From the NCBI RefSeq assembly GCF_000504085.1, contig NC_022792.1, forward strand, positions 310,001 through 374,000: DNA of 64,000 bases, in the 5' to 3' direction. Source of the DNA: Pseudothermotoga elfii DSM 9442 = NBRC 107921 (GTDB lineage Bacteria > Thermotogota > Thermotogae > Thermotogales > DSM-5069). This document shows, piece by piece, positions 16,042-25,644 of the stretch (the stretch's first letter is position 1; every line of letters starts with the position of its first letter). The notes under the pieces were generated by a model. That model did no database searches and had not been told where the DNA came from. It saw nothing but the letters and a program-made list of their open reading frames with translations. Both the position numbers and the translations under genes were made by a program.

Positions 16042-17076
16042 TCATTTGTCCAAGGACAGGTGCATTCTGGTATTTTTTCGTAAATTCCCGTTGGCTGGTT
16101 TGAGGTAACCGTTGTCTTCAAACCACTGGATGGCATCTTTAAGGGATTCCTGTAAATTTCTCGGATTGTAGCCAAGTTTCTCTGAGGCTTTTTTGTTTGA
16201 GTAGATGTAATTTCTGCTCAGTGTATAAACGCTGTAAGGCGTTAAAAGGGGTCTTTTTTTCGCTGCAAAATAATATAAGGCAGTTAAAAGAGAGATTGGA
16301 TAGGCTATATATTTTGAAAGAAATACATTCACTGATCGTTTTTTTCTGATTTTTTCAAGCATTTGTATCAATGCTCGAACAGTTGTGTGGTGACCACTTG
16401 CGATGAATATTTCTCCCCATTCGTTTTTTTCATATGCGGATATTAATACATTTGCAACGTCTCGAACATCCACAAAATCAAAAGATCCATCAACTCCAAC
16501 CTTTAACAAACCTTTTGAATAGAGAATCAACAACTTCCCCATTTCGCTGATTCGCCAGTCGTAGGGACCAATGATACCTGTTGGACATATTACAACAGCG
16601 TCAATTGCTTCTTTACTTGCTTTGAGAACTTCCAGTGTTGCCATTGCTTTTGATTTTGCATAATCGCCTTTAACTTTTTTGGGGTCTATTGGGATAGACT
16701 CATCAATTAAAGAGCCTGGCTTTTGATCTGAAAAAGCATGTATAGAGCTGACATATACCAGTTTGCCAATTTTGTTTTTTATGCAAGCTGAGATTACGTT
16801 TTTTGTACCATTTACATTCACATCGTAAACCGTTTTCTTTTTGCCAAGTATAGATATTGTTGCAGCCAGGTGAAATACAGCTTCGACATCTTTTGATGAA
16901 TTTACCACAAAATCGTGATCTCTTATATCGCCTTGCACTATCTGTAGTGGTAAATTTTCTATCGGCTTTGTATCTTCAAATGGTGCAACCATTGCTTTCA
17001 CACTGTATCCTCTGGCGACAAGAAATCTAACCAGAACATTCCCCAGATGACCCGTTGAACCTGTCACCAGTATCAT
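16042..17076 (-). CDS. NAD(P)-dependent epimerase/reductase (extended SDR)
   Basis: 344 residues. The Rossmann motif TGSTGHLGNVLVRFL is at the N-terminus, with GDIRD, the active-site YVSSIHAF and the catalytic YAKSKAMA (YxxxK). This is the dihydroflavonol-4-reductase/cinnamoyl-CoA-reductase-like branch of the extended short-chain dehydrogenases, whose bacterial members act on diverse aldehydes, ketones or sugar nucleotides. It overlaps the stop of the upstream MarR regulator by ATGA, so the two are one transcriptional and translational unit and the regulator probably controls it. The substrate is unknown. Confidence 0.82.
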   Translation of the reverse strand: MILVTGSTGHLGNVLVRFLVARGYSVKAMVAPFEDTKPIENLPLQIVQGDIRDHDFVVNSSKDVEAVFHLAATISILGKKKTVYDVNVNGTKNVISACIKNKIGKLVYVSSIHAFSDQKPGSLIDESIPIDPKKVKGDYAKSKAMATLEVLKASKEAIDAVVICPTGIIGPYDWRISEMGKLLILYSKGLLKVGVDGSFDFVDVRDVANVLISAYEKNEWGEIFIASGHHTTVRALIQMLEKIRKKRSVNVFLSKYIAYPISLLTALYYFAAKKRPLLTPYSVYTLSRNYIYSNKKASEKLGYNPRNLQESLKDAIQWFEDNGYLKPANGNLRKNTRMHLSLDK

Positions 17077-17510
17077 CTTTCTCCCCCCGTTCTGAACAGC
17101 CTTGAAAGCCTCTCGAAACCGTCAGAAATTATCAAAAGGTCCTGTTCTGGTATTTGCGATGCAACTTTATCAATCAGCTTTGCAAAATCGTCGAGTATTT
17201 GTCTGTAAATATCGCGCCCGCGATCAGTTAATCTTATGTATATAACCCGTCTATCCTCATTTGACCTTTCCCTTTCTACAAAACCGTTTTTTTCGAGATT
17301 ATCTACCAAAAAAGTAATGTTGCTTTTTGTCATTGAAAAAACTTCCGCAAGTTCGCTCATTTTTTGTGGTCCTTTCTGAGCAACATACAGTAGCACGTAT
17401 AATTCAATTGCCCGGAGATTTTCAACTTCGCTGTTGAAATTGAGCATTTTTGAGAAGGCGAGTACCAGGTCGAAAACCGATTTCATGATTTTTTCACTGT
17501 CGAGGTCCAT
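17073..17510 (-). CDS. MarR-family transcriptional regulator
   Basis: 145 residues. The winged-helix core is clear: LYVLLYVAQKGPQKMSELAE, VFSMTKSNITFLVDNLEKNG (recognition helix) and VERERSNEDRRVIYIRLTDRG (wing), flanked by dimerisation helices. MarR proteins usually repress their own operon and release DNA when a small ligand binds. It is co-transcribed with the SDR-family gene and has a consensus promoter, so autoregulation of the pair is likely. Confidence 0.9.
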   Translation of the reverse strand: MDLDSEKIMKSVFDLVLAFSKMLNFNSEVENLRAIELYVLLYVAQKGPQKMSELAEVFSMTKSNITFLVDNLEKNGFVERERSNEDRRVIYIRLTDRGRDIYRQILDDFAKLIDKVASQIPEQDLLIISDGFERLSRLFRTGGER

Positions 17511-17529
17511 TCTGCACCACCCATTATGG

Positions 17530-17558
17530 ATTATATAGTTAATATTTTAAACTGTCAA
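17530..17558 (-). promoter_or_regulatory. Consensus promoter of the marR-SDR unit
   Basis: On the minus strand TTGACA (17558-17553) and TATAAT (17535-17530) are separated by exactly 17 bp. The AT-rich spacer holds an imperfect inverted repeat (AGTT...AACT, 17538-17554), a plausible MarR site. Confidence 0.75.
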
Positions 17559-17600
17559 TAATTTTGATCGTACGAGTCAAAAAATTTTAATAAACAAAAA

Positions 17601-17873
17601 GGTGCCACGAACCTGCTGTCGACTTACCCGAACCGGGGCATGACTGCACCTCCCGCTCCAGCCAGGCTCCCCTGCGGCACACGATGTGAACCACTTATGG
17701 CTGCTTCCTTCCGGACCTGACCAGGTTCATGGTACATCGTTGCACAGGACCCAGCCTTCATCACGTTCAGTTCAGCCTGTTTCCCGACTTAAGTAGCCTC
17801 AAGCAGGATTTCGGCCCCGCTATGGCGGGTTTCGGGTACAGGGGACCGCCAGCCCCCCGCCTATCGTGGCACC
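17601..17873 (-). ncRNA. ffs: Signal recognition particle RNA, large bacterial form
   Basis: The ends pair perfectly (GGTGCCACGA at 17601-17610 against TCGTGGCACC at 17864-17873). On the minus strand the conserved S-domain hairpin reads GGTCAGGTCCGGAAGGAAGC, with the GGAA tetraloop and the flanking internal loop that binds Ffh. At about 273 nt it is the long form with an Alu-type domain, as in Bacillus, not the 4.5S form of E. coli. A TATAAT box on the minus strand (17886-17881) lies 7 bp before the first base of the RNA, placing the start at 17873. A clear -35 was not found. Confidence 0.93.
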
Positions 17874-17940
17874 ATATTTAATTATACAACAAACTATGTC
17901 GAATTTCTTGTTTACACACAAAACCATCAGTGAAATACAG

Positions 17941-17971
17941 CGTAAAACAAAACCGCAGCCGATAGCTGCGG
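17941..17971 (-). terminator. Terminator-like hairpin upstream of SRP RNA
   Basis: CCGCAGC-CGATA-GCTGCGG (17953-17971). On the minus strand it is followed by TTTTGTTTTACG, a good U-tract. There is no minus-strand gene that obviously ends here; the nearest upstream gene on that strand is groEL, which has its own terminator. Confidence 0.6.
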
Positions 17972-18039
17972 GAAAATATGAAAACTATTGAATGGATTTT
18001 TTAGAAACTCATTGTGGTAATAATTATCTTGGTGATCAG

Positions 18040-18483
18040 ATGAGGTTGTGGTCGATAGACCTTAGTTACCTGGATAGAAAAGGACTGCTTGGTGTCTGGA
18101 GAGAAGCACTCCTTGCAAAGGCTGTTTTATCTTTTAAAACTAAAGGATATAGAAGCCATCCTCAACTTGAAAGATTCAAAAACCATCCATCTCCACTGAA
18201 ATCCATAAACACATATCTGTATCACGTATTTCAGCAAGCACAAAAGAGAAACTACAACTTCGATATCTCCAAGATCGATCTTTCACAGGTAGATACATCC
18301 ATCAAACTCAAAGTCACCAAAGGACAGTTGAAATACGAGTTTCAGCATCTTTTGGCAAAGCTCAGACAAAGAGATCATCAGAAATATCTTGAACTACTCA
18401 ATGTAGAGACTGTTCAACCCAATCAACTTTTCTACGTTGTAGATGGGGATATCGAAAGCTTCGAGCGACCAAACAATAGATAA
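18040..18483 (+). CDS. Pyrimidine dimer DNA glycosylase family protein
   Basis: 147 residues from ATG 18040, behind GGTGAT; a longer frame from 17992 lacks a binding site. The sequence MRLWSIDLSYLDRKGLLGVW, then REALLAKAVL, KGYRSHPQLERFKNHPSPL and the C-terminal FYVVDGDIESFERP, fits the Pyr_excise family (PF03013), annotated as pyrimidine dimer DNA glycosylase/endonuclease V after phage T4 DenV. Such enzymes start base-excision repair of UV dimers. It stands alone on the plus strand between two minus-strand RNA/chaperone units. That isolation suggests insertion, but codon use was not measured. Confidence 0.75.
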   Translation: MRLWSIDLSYLDRKGLLGVWREALLAKAVLSFKTKGYRSHPQLERFKNHPSPLKSINTYLYHVFQQAQKRNYNFDISKIDLSQVDTSIKLKVTKGQLKYEFQHLLAKLRQRDHQKYLELLNVETVQPNQLFYVVDGDIESFERPNNR

Positions 18484-18603
18484 TAAACTAAGGTGTACAA
18501 GTTCTGAGAGATTAGACCTATCCCAATGTACGTGTGGACCTTTCACCAAGATCTTGGTTGGCGCCTTCCGTTATATATTATACGAAATGTATAAAACTAA
18601 CAA
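18484..18603 (-). ncRNA. Candidate structured small RNA with its own promoter
   Basis: No gene fits 18484-18741. On the minus strand TTGTTA (18603-18598) and TATAAT (18582-18577), 15 bp apart, resemble a promoter. The sequence downstream folds: ACCAAGATCTTGGT (18545-18558) is a perfect palindrome, and AAGGT plus GTACA (18542-18538, 18531-18527) pair with TGTAC plus ACCTT (18499-18495, 18494-18490). Inside this, GGGAT pairs with ATCTC using a G-U pair that exists only on the minus strand, which supports that orientation. No known RNA family was recognised. The 3' end is unclear. Confidence 0.35.
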
Positions 18604-18741
18604 TTAAATGAAAAGCTTTTGTAGAGTGAATATGTAAACAAAGTACTAATATTTTCTTGTCAAAGAGCCAGATATAGAACTTATACGAGACTAACTTTCA
18701 AATTCTACGGTAAAATCCAGGGAATGCTCCTTTTCTAAAAG

Positions 18742-18767
18742 AAAAAAGGAGGGCATTCGCCCTCCTT
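18742..18767 (-). terminator. groESL terminator
   Basis: GGAGGGC-ATTC-GCCCTCC hairpin (18748-18765). On the minus strand it is followed by a run of T (AAAAAA at 18742-18747 on plus), 16 bases beyond the groEL stop. Confidence 0.9.
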
Positions 18768-18783
18768 AATTGATTTTGCCGGA

Positions 18784-20406
<1,623 letters not shown>

Positions 20407-20418
20407 TCACTCCTCCTT

Positions 20419-20688
20419 TCACTCTTCAATCTTAGCCAATATATCGTTCGCATCAATGATGATATAATCCACATCATCAATCTTAATTTCCGTACCAGCA
20501 TATTTGGAGAAAATAACCCTGTCTCCAACCTTGACATCGATATTCTCGACTTTCTCACCCACGGCAACTACCTCTGCTTTCATGGGTTTCTCTTTCGCAG
20601 AATCTGGAAGAACTATTCCTCCTTCTGTCTTCTTCTCTTCTTTCAAAGGTTTGATCAATAGTCTTTCGCCAAGTGGCGTTACTTTCAT
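20419..20688 (-). CDS. groES: Co-chaperonin GroES (Hsp10)
   Basis: 89 residues: MKVTPLGERLLIKPLKEEKK, the mobile loop TEGGIVLPDSAKEKP that docks onto GroEL, and VGDRVIFSKYAGTEIKIDD. ATG 20688 follows AAGGAGG. First gene of the groES-groEL operon. Confidence 0.97.
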   Translation of the reverse strand: MKVTPLGERLLIKPLKEEKKTEGGIVLPDSAKEKPMKAEVVAVGEKVENIDVKVGDRVIFSKYAGTEIKIDDVDYIIIDANDILAKIEE

Positions 20689-20718
20689 AAACGAAACCTC
20701 CTTTCATTTTTTTGAATA

Positions 20719-20750
20719 TTATCACTCGAACTGTTTGAGTGCTAATTATA
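20719..20750 (-). promoter_or_regulatory. CIRCE operator and -10 of groESL
   Basis: TTATCACTC-N9-GAGTGCTAA (20719-20745) matches the CIRCE consensus TTAGCACTC-N9-GAGTGCTAA with one mismatch. The minus-strand TATAAT (20750-20745) abuts it, so HrcA bound here would cover the start site. A canonical -35 was not seen. hrcA is not in this window. Confidence 0.92.
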
Positions 20751-20950
20751 GCATACACCACTCTTCGGAAGTTATCAAGTACCAATTTTCGCAGTTATTG
20801 ACAAGTATAACCAGTTATGAAAAATTAGTGCCAGAAAAATACCTATTTGAATGTTTTTTCTCTTCTTATCATTCTGGTTGCACTTATGTACATAGAAGAT
20901 TGAAGAAGTTATGATACAATTTCGCAGGAATCTGTCCGGGAGGTGATTGG

Positions 20951-21811
20951 GTGAACAAGCCTTTACTTATAAGAGAATATATTCTTTCCTCGGTAGGAGT
21001 CTTCATAACGGCTGTTGGGCTGGTTGTTTTTCTGATACCGAATAATATTGCTGCAGGAGGAGCCAGCGGTATTGCGATGATCTTAAATGCATTTATAAAA
21101 TTACCTGTTGGTGTTTGGATGTATATTGTTAATGCGCTGCTTTTTCTTATTGCTTTAATCACAATCGGCTTTGATTTTAGTTTGAAGACTGTTTATTGTA
21201 CTTTTTTGATGACATTTCTTGTAGATATACTTGATAGATTTATAAAATTACCAAAATATTTGGCTGGGGATATGATGCTCGCTGTTTTCTTCGGAGATCT
21301 GTTAACTGCTATTGGTATGGCCATAACCTTTACTCAAAACGCATCGACGGGTGGAACTGATATTATTGCAAGAATATTCAATCGTTATTATGGGGCATCT
21401 ATGGGGACAACGCTGTTGTTTATAGATTTCGCTGTTGGAATTCTTGCGGGTTTTACCTTTGATCTGAGAACAGGAATGTATGCAATACTTGCCATAGTTA
21501 TCAACGGCTTGATGATAGATTTCGTAATGAAGGGCATAGAAACTTCCACGCAGGTTGTTGTCATATCGGACAAAAATGACATCATTGCCGATTTTGTTGT
21601 AAACGATCTTAAAAGAGGAGCAACTTTTATAGATGGTCAAGGAGTTTATACAGGAAAAAGGAGAAAGATACTTCTCGTTGTGTTGAGAAGAAGGGAGCTT
21701 GGGGAGCTCATATCTTTCATACGGAAAACCGATAAAGGTTCATTTATAATTGTTGGTGAAGCCCGTTATATTTTTGGTGAGGGGTTTCAAAATATAAGAA
21801 ACGCCTTCTGA
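20951..21811 (+). CDS. YitT-family membrane protein (DUF161/DUF2179)
   Basis: 286 residues from GTG 20951 behind GGGAGGTGA. The N-terminal two thirds hold five hydrophobic segments with family motifs FLIPNNIAAGGASGIAMI and FTQNASTGGTDIIARI. The C-terminal soluble domain (about 210-286) has RGATFIDGQGVYTGKRRKIL and the IVGEARYIFGEGF ending of DUF2179. These proteins are widespread and mostly uncharacterised, and the second domain resembles ligand-binding regulatory folds. A small membrane protein gene follows 12 bp downstream. Confidence 0.85.
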   Translation: MNKPLLIREYILSSVGVFITAVGLVVFLIPNNIAAGGASGIAMILNAFIKLPVGVWMYIVNALLFLIALITIGFDFSLKTVYCTFLMTFLVDILDRFIKLPKYLAGDMMLAVFFGDLLTAIGMAITFTQNASTGGTDIIARIFNRYYGASMGTTLLFIDFAVGILAGFTFDLRTGMYAILAIVINGLMIDFVMKGIETSTQVVVISDKNDIIADFVVNDLKRGATFIDGQGVYTGKRRKILLVVLRRRELGELISFIRKTDKGSFIIVGEARYIFGEGFQNIRNAF

Positions 21812-21823
21812 AAGGGTGAGAAC

Positions 21824-22024
21824 TTGGAACTGATATCGAATACGTTTTTTATAGCAGGTTCAATGGTTTTGATCTTTGCGATTCTGAGCTTTGAGCTTGG
21901 GCTGAGGGCCATGAAAAATGACGAGAAAGAGAAGATGAAAGGCCACAATAGAAGAGGCTGGAAAGCCATGCTTATTTGTGGCTTGATGTATGTTCTTTCT
22001 TTTATAATTGCTTTGTTTGTTTAG
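21824..22024 (+). CDS. Small membrane protein, unknown
   Basis: 66 residues from TTG 21824 behind AAAGGGTGAG. Two hydrophobic helices (about 6-26 and 48-65) flank a charged loop (AMKNDEKEKMKGHNRRG). It follows the YitT-family gene by 12 bp and its end overlaps the convergent flippase-like gene by 23 bp. The placement and ribosome binding site support a real gene; no family was recognised. Confidence 0.6.
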   Translation: MELISNTFFIAGSMVLIFAILSFELGLRAMKNDEKEKMKGHNRRGWKAMLICGLMYVLSFIIALFV

Positions 22025-23015
22025 ATGAGAATATCATCTTTGAGAGCGATAGGGAACCAATAATGAGTATCGCGTAATATGTTATCAATCTCCAGATAAG
22101 CATTGTAGCCACACTGAATTCACTGGATGAAAGATTTTTGAACATTAAATAAAATGCGCCTTCTATACCTCCCGAGGAGCCAGGGGTTGGTACAAAATAG
22201 ACAACCATACTCATTGTAAGAAATGCACAAACAAATTGTAGATAATCGATTTCTGAGAGCCCAAAGCTTATTGATATAATATAAGGTAAACTTGCAGTGA
22301 TGATTATGTTAAAAAACGTTATTATCACAGTGATCAAAACAATCAACTTAGAGGAAATCCATAAACCTCTGAGCAATTCAAAATAATTGCTCAGTGAGTC
22401 GAAAGCTTTTTTCCAGACGGCTTTTGGGTCTTTTTTTGTAAGGATGGAGACAATTCTGGTGAAAAATCTGGACATGATAATTTTCTGCGCAAATGGTTTT
22501 GAAAAGATGAGCAAAAGAAAGAATAGGTATATACTTGATGTTAAAACCAGTCCGGAATAGACCAGTAAAGTTGATCCTGCGGTTGTCAATAATGACTTTC
22601 CTCTGATCAGCAGGAGAAAAAATGTACTGAATACCATCAACGTGAAAGAAGAGATAAATTTCACCCCTATCGTCATTGAAGCTGCCTCGACAGGAACACC
22701 ATTTTTATTCAGATGATAAATTTGAAACGGTTGACCGCCAGCCGAGAAAGGTGTTACAGCACTTGTGTAAAGTCCAAGTAATGTATTTTGAAAACATTTC
22801 AGGTAGCTGATATTTATTTTTGCATGTGAGAGGAGAAGTTTAGTTCTCAGGGAATCAAGTACTAAGAAAAGAAGATATATAAAACATGCAAGCAGGAAAT
22901 ACCAGAGGTTCATCTTCTCTAAGGCTGAGATGATTTGATTGCCTGATACCAGAAAAGATATGAGGCCACTTGCGCCCAGACTGAGAATCACTCCAAGAAA
23001 GATTTTTGTTTTCAT
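22002..23015 (-). CDS. Flippase-like membrane protein (lysylphosphatidylglycerol synthetase membrane-domain family)
   Basis: 337 residues with about eight membrane helices. Motifs of the UPF0104/LPG_synthase_TM family are present: LRTKLLLSHAKINISYLKCFQNTLLGLYTSAVTPFSAGGQPFQIYHL and YFVPTPGSSGGIEGAFYLM. Stand-alone members lack the aminoacyl transferase domain of MprF and are thought to move lipids or lipid-linked precursors across the membrane. It is a single gene, and its 3' end overlaps the small plus-strand gene. The lipid moved is unknown. Confidence 0.82.
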   Translation of the reverse strand: MKTKIFLGVILSLGASGLISFLVSGNQIISALEKMNLWYFLLACFIYLLFLVLDSLRTKLLLSHAKINISYLKCFQNTLLGLYTSAVTPFSAGGQPFQIYHLNKNGVPVEAASMTIGVKFISSFTLMVFSTFFLLLIRGKSLLTTAGSTLLVYSGLVLTSSIYLFFLLLIFSKPFAQKIIMSRFFTRIVSILTKKDPKAVWKKAFDSLSNYFELLRGLWISSKLIVLITVIITFFNIIITASLPYIISISFGLSEIDYLQFVCAFLTMSMVVYFVPTPGSSGGIEGAFYLMFKNLSSSEFSVATMLIWRLITYYAILIIGSLSLSKMIFSSKQTKQL

Positions 23016-23098
23016 CGTTCACCACCTTTTCTGCGTTTTATATTGTACAGATGTTACAGCTTGTTTTGACGATTTACGCGTGAATTTGTTAGAAAATT

Positions 23099-23128
23099 TT
23101 GTCAATGGTGAAACCACCATGATAGAAT
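23099..23128 (+). promoter_or_regulatory. mreB promoter with palindrome in the spacer
   Basis: TTGTCA (23099-23104) and TAGAAT (23123-23128) are separated by 18 bp. The spacer is filled by ATGGTG-AAAC-CACCAT (23105-23120), a perfect 6-bp inverted repeat, an operator-like placement. Confidence 0.6.
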
Positions 23129-23162
23129 CAAGTATGAATTGTATTTAATGGAGGATGATACC

Positions 23163-24176
23163 GTGAATGTGAGAAGAGATCTGGGGATAGATCTTGGTAC
23201 TGCGAATACCCTTGTGTACGTTAAAGGAAAAGGTATAGTTCTGAATGAACCTTCTGTTGTTGCAATAAATGCTGATACTGGAGAGGTTTTAAAAGTAGGC
23301 ATGGAAGCGAAATTGATGCTCGGTAAGACACCCGCTTCTATAATTGCACTTAGACCTTTGAGAGATGGAGTTATTGCAGATTATGATGTAGCTCTCTCTA
23401 TGCTCAAATATTTTATTGGAAAAGCAAAATCTTCGATAACGCTTTTTAAGCCGAGAGTGGTAATAGGTGTACCTATTGGCATTACCGATGTTGAAAGAAG
23501 AGCTATACTCGAAGCTGGGCTTGAAGCCGGTGCTGCCAGAGTTTTTTTAATAGAAGAACCCATGGCAAGCGCGATAGGAATTGATCTGGATGTTGAAGAA
23601 CCTAACGGGAATATGATCGTTGATATAGGTGGAGGAACCACAGAAGTTGCTGTTATATCCCTTGGAAGTATAGTTGTATGGGATTCAATCAGGATTGCTG
23701 GAGATGAAATGGACGAAATTATTGTTCAGTATGTTCGCGAGACGTACCGGATAGCAATAGGGGAGAGAACTGCCGAGAAGATCAAAATAGATATAGGTAA
23801 TGTTTTTCCATGCCAAGAACATGATTCTCTTGAAACTGTTGTTACCGGGATAGATCTTTCAACAGGTTTGCCAAGGAGAATCGTTCTCAGAGGAGCAGAG
23901 GTTCGTGACGCATTGATGATACCTGTGGCAACTATTGTTGAAAGTATAAAATCTACCCTTGAAAAAACACCTCCAGAGCTTGCAACAGATATTGTCGAGC
24001 GTGGAATTGTTGCAACAGGAGGGGGATCTTTGATCAGAGGTATCGACAAATTGATCGAGGAAGAGACAGGTATAAAGGTCGTTAGAGCTGAAGATCCTCT
24101 GACCTGTGTTGCGAGAGGCGCAGGAAAGGTTTTGGAAAAAATAGAGATACTCAAAAAACTTCAGCAGGTGGATTAA
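23163..24176 (+). CDS. mreB: Rod-shape determining protein MreB
   Basis: 337 residues from GTG 23163, eight bases after GGAGG; an in-frame TTG at 23139 is upstream of that site. Actin-fold signatures: [15 protein letters not shown] (phosphate 1), [18 protein letters not shown] (phosphate 2) and [17 protein letters not shown] (adenosine loop). MreB filaments under the membrane steer cell-wall synthesis. mreC starts directly after the stop codon (TAA then ATG). Confidence 0.96.
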   Translation: MNVRRDLGIDLGTANTLVYVKGKGIVLNEPSVVAINADTGEVLKVGMEAKLMLGKTPASIIALRPLRDGVIADYDVALSMLKYFIGKAKSSITLFKPRVVIGVPIGITDVERRAILEAGLEAGAARVFLIEEPMASAIGIDLDVEEPNGNMIVDIGGGTTEVAVISLGSIVVWDSIRIAGDEMDEIIVQYVRETYRIAIGERTAEKIKIDIGNVFPCQEHDSLETVVTGIDLSTGLPRRIVLRGAEVRDALMIPVATIVESIKSTLEKTPPELATDIVERGIVATGGGSLIRGIDKLIEEETGIKVVRAEDPLTCVARGAGKVLEKIEILKKLQQVD

Positions 24177-24836
24177 ATGCACTCAAGGCAGATTAGTAGA
24201 CTTATTGCCTTAATGTTTATTTTTTCACTGATTTTCGCTATAGACATCCTCCTTTCAGGAAACATAAGTGCTGCAGTTTACTCGTTCAGCAATTTATTAA
24301 CTGTTGGATTTAAAAAGAGCAGGGTTTTTTCAATTCGGGTTATTGAAGGAGTTGAGCTCTCTCTTAAAAAAGAGTCATCTCAGCGTGTTGAAATCAGTTC
24401 TCATCTGTTTGCTGAGTATACACCCGTGCTTGGAGTGCGAGGTTATTATATCCTGGCAGCAGCGGATGCTGAAGAGGGTGATGTTGCCGTTGACCCAGAT
24501 TCAAAACGCCTGGTTGGAGTTGTAAAAAGTTCGAATGCCGGAATAAGCTGGGTGGAGTCGATTTTTTCTCCTAACATGACCATTCAGGTGACTTTAACAT
24601 CAACTGACACTGAAATCGATGGGGAGCTTTTTGCGGGAAACAGGGTTCGGATTTATGAAAGTATCGATGTAACAGGCTTCGATGTCAGAGTTTCGGATGT
24701 ATTCACCTGCGGAACACTACTTAATAACCTTAATTTTGGTTACATAGGCACAATTGCTGGAAGAGAAGGGATATATTACATCGTTGACAGTAAATTTACA
24801 GCTCCTTCTCGTCTTGTGATTTTTCCTGGTTACTGA
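24177..24836 (+). CDS. mreC: Rod-shape determining protein MreC
   Basis: 219 residues. An N-terminal membrane helix (about 9-27) is followed by a short helical stretch and the beta-rich MreC domain with EEGDVAVDPDSKRLVGVVKS, SPNMTIQVTL and the C-terminal IGTIAGREGIYYIVDSKF. It is shorter than the B. subtilis protein because the coiled coil is brief. MreC links MreB to the periplasmic wall-synthesis enzymes. No mreD follows; instead the convergent TPR gene overlaps the last 41 bp. Confidence 0.85.
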   Translation: MHSRQISRLIALMFIFSLIFAIDILLSGNISAAVYSFSNLLTVGFKKSRVFSIRVIEGVELSLKKESSQRVEISSHLFAEYTPVLGVRGYYILAAADAEEGDVAVDPDSKRLVGVVKSSNAGISWVESIFSPNMTIQVTLTSTDTEIDGELFAGNRVRIYESIDVTGFDVRVSDVFTCGTLLNNLNFGYIGTIAGREGIYYIVDSKFTAPSRLVIFPGY

Positions 24837-25644
24837 CTATTTTTTGCATCAAATCTGAAAGTACCTTTGCATCTTCTTCATCGTAGTTATTTTTCTCTTC
24901 AAGCTTTTTCAGGATTTCGAAAGGATTTTCATCGCTGATAGGTTGTCGTTCGGGGGCTTTTGGCTTTTCTTTGGCAAGGATTTCCTGAACTATAGAATCG
25001 AGTTGAGCTTCTATTTTTTTCAGCTCCTCATCTGACTGTTCATATCTTTCTTCTTCAGCAGGATTTATTTCCTGAACGAGTTTTTCTATCTCATTTATAT
25101 TACTTTCAATAACCTCTTCAAGAGATTTCTCCGAAGAGTGCTCTTTCTTCTCTTTGATGATTTTGAAGCGGTGCTTTAACAGGTGCATAACAAGAAACGT
25201 TGCAGAAAAGCTAAGTACGAATATTCCCACAAGCAAAAAGACCGATGTGCTACTCCTGGTAAATTCCGCGGGTGTTGCCAAAGAGGTTGTTTCCGGAATT
25301 TTTGATCTGATCCACACCATCCATTCCTCGGTTGGCTCATTCTCCTGATCTATCAGTTGCAAGATTTTTTCGGCAGTGGCGTTTCCCTGGTAAGATCTCA
25401 AGTAAGTTCTTGCCCTTTGAAAATCTCCCGTTGCAAAAGCGCAAATCCCCATTTTTAATTTCATGAAAGGGTCATAAGACTCGAGTGATGGCTCTTTCTG
25501 GATAGCTGTTTCGAACCACTCAAGGGCCTGCTTGTAATTTCCAGAAGCATACGCATTCATAGCTGATACGTAATATTCGTTCATAGCAAATATAGTTCCA
25601 CTAAGGAAGAAAGCAACAATTAGTAGTTGTTTAAGGTAATTCAT
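24796..25644 (-). CDS. Membrane-anchored TPR protein
   Basis: 282 residues: signal peptide (1-20), about two tetratricopeptide-type repeats (ASGNYKQALEWFETAIQKEP and ATGDFQRARTYLRSYQG), a membrane helix at about 133-160 (VFLLVGIFVLSFSATFLVM), and a charged coiled-coil cytoplasmic tail rich in Glu and Lys. The TPR region would lie outside the membrane. It is the last gene of a seven-gene minus-strand string, overlapping the lipase-fold gene by 14 bp, so the two may form a membrane complex. Function unknown. Confidence 0.7.
   Translation of the reverse strand: MNYLKQLLIVAFFLSGTIFAMNEYYVSAMNAYASGNYKQALEWFETAIQKEPSLESYDPFMKLKMGICAFATGDFQRARTYLRSYQGNATAEKILQLIDQENEPTEEWMVWIRSKIPETTSLATPAEFTRSSTSVFLLVGIFVLSFSATFLVMHLLKHRFKIIKEKKEHSSEKSLEEVIESNINEIEKLVQEINPAEEERYEQSDEELKKIEAQLDSIVQEILAKEKPKAPERQPISDENPFEILKKLEEKNNYDEEDAKVLSDLMQKIVSNQEKSQDEKEL

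Noticed and set aside
17992-18483. Transposase-like fragment near the SRP RNA
   Set aside because: The protein matches the pyrimidine dimer glycosylase family along its whole length and has no transposase motifs.
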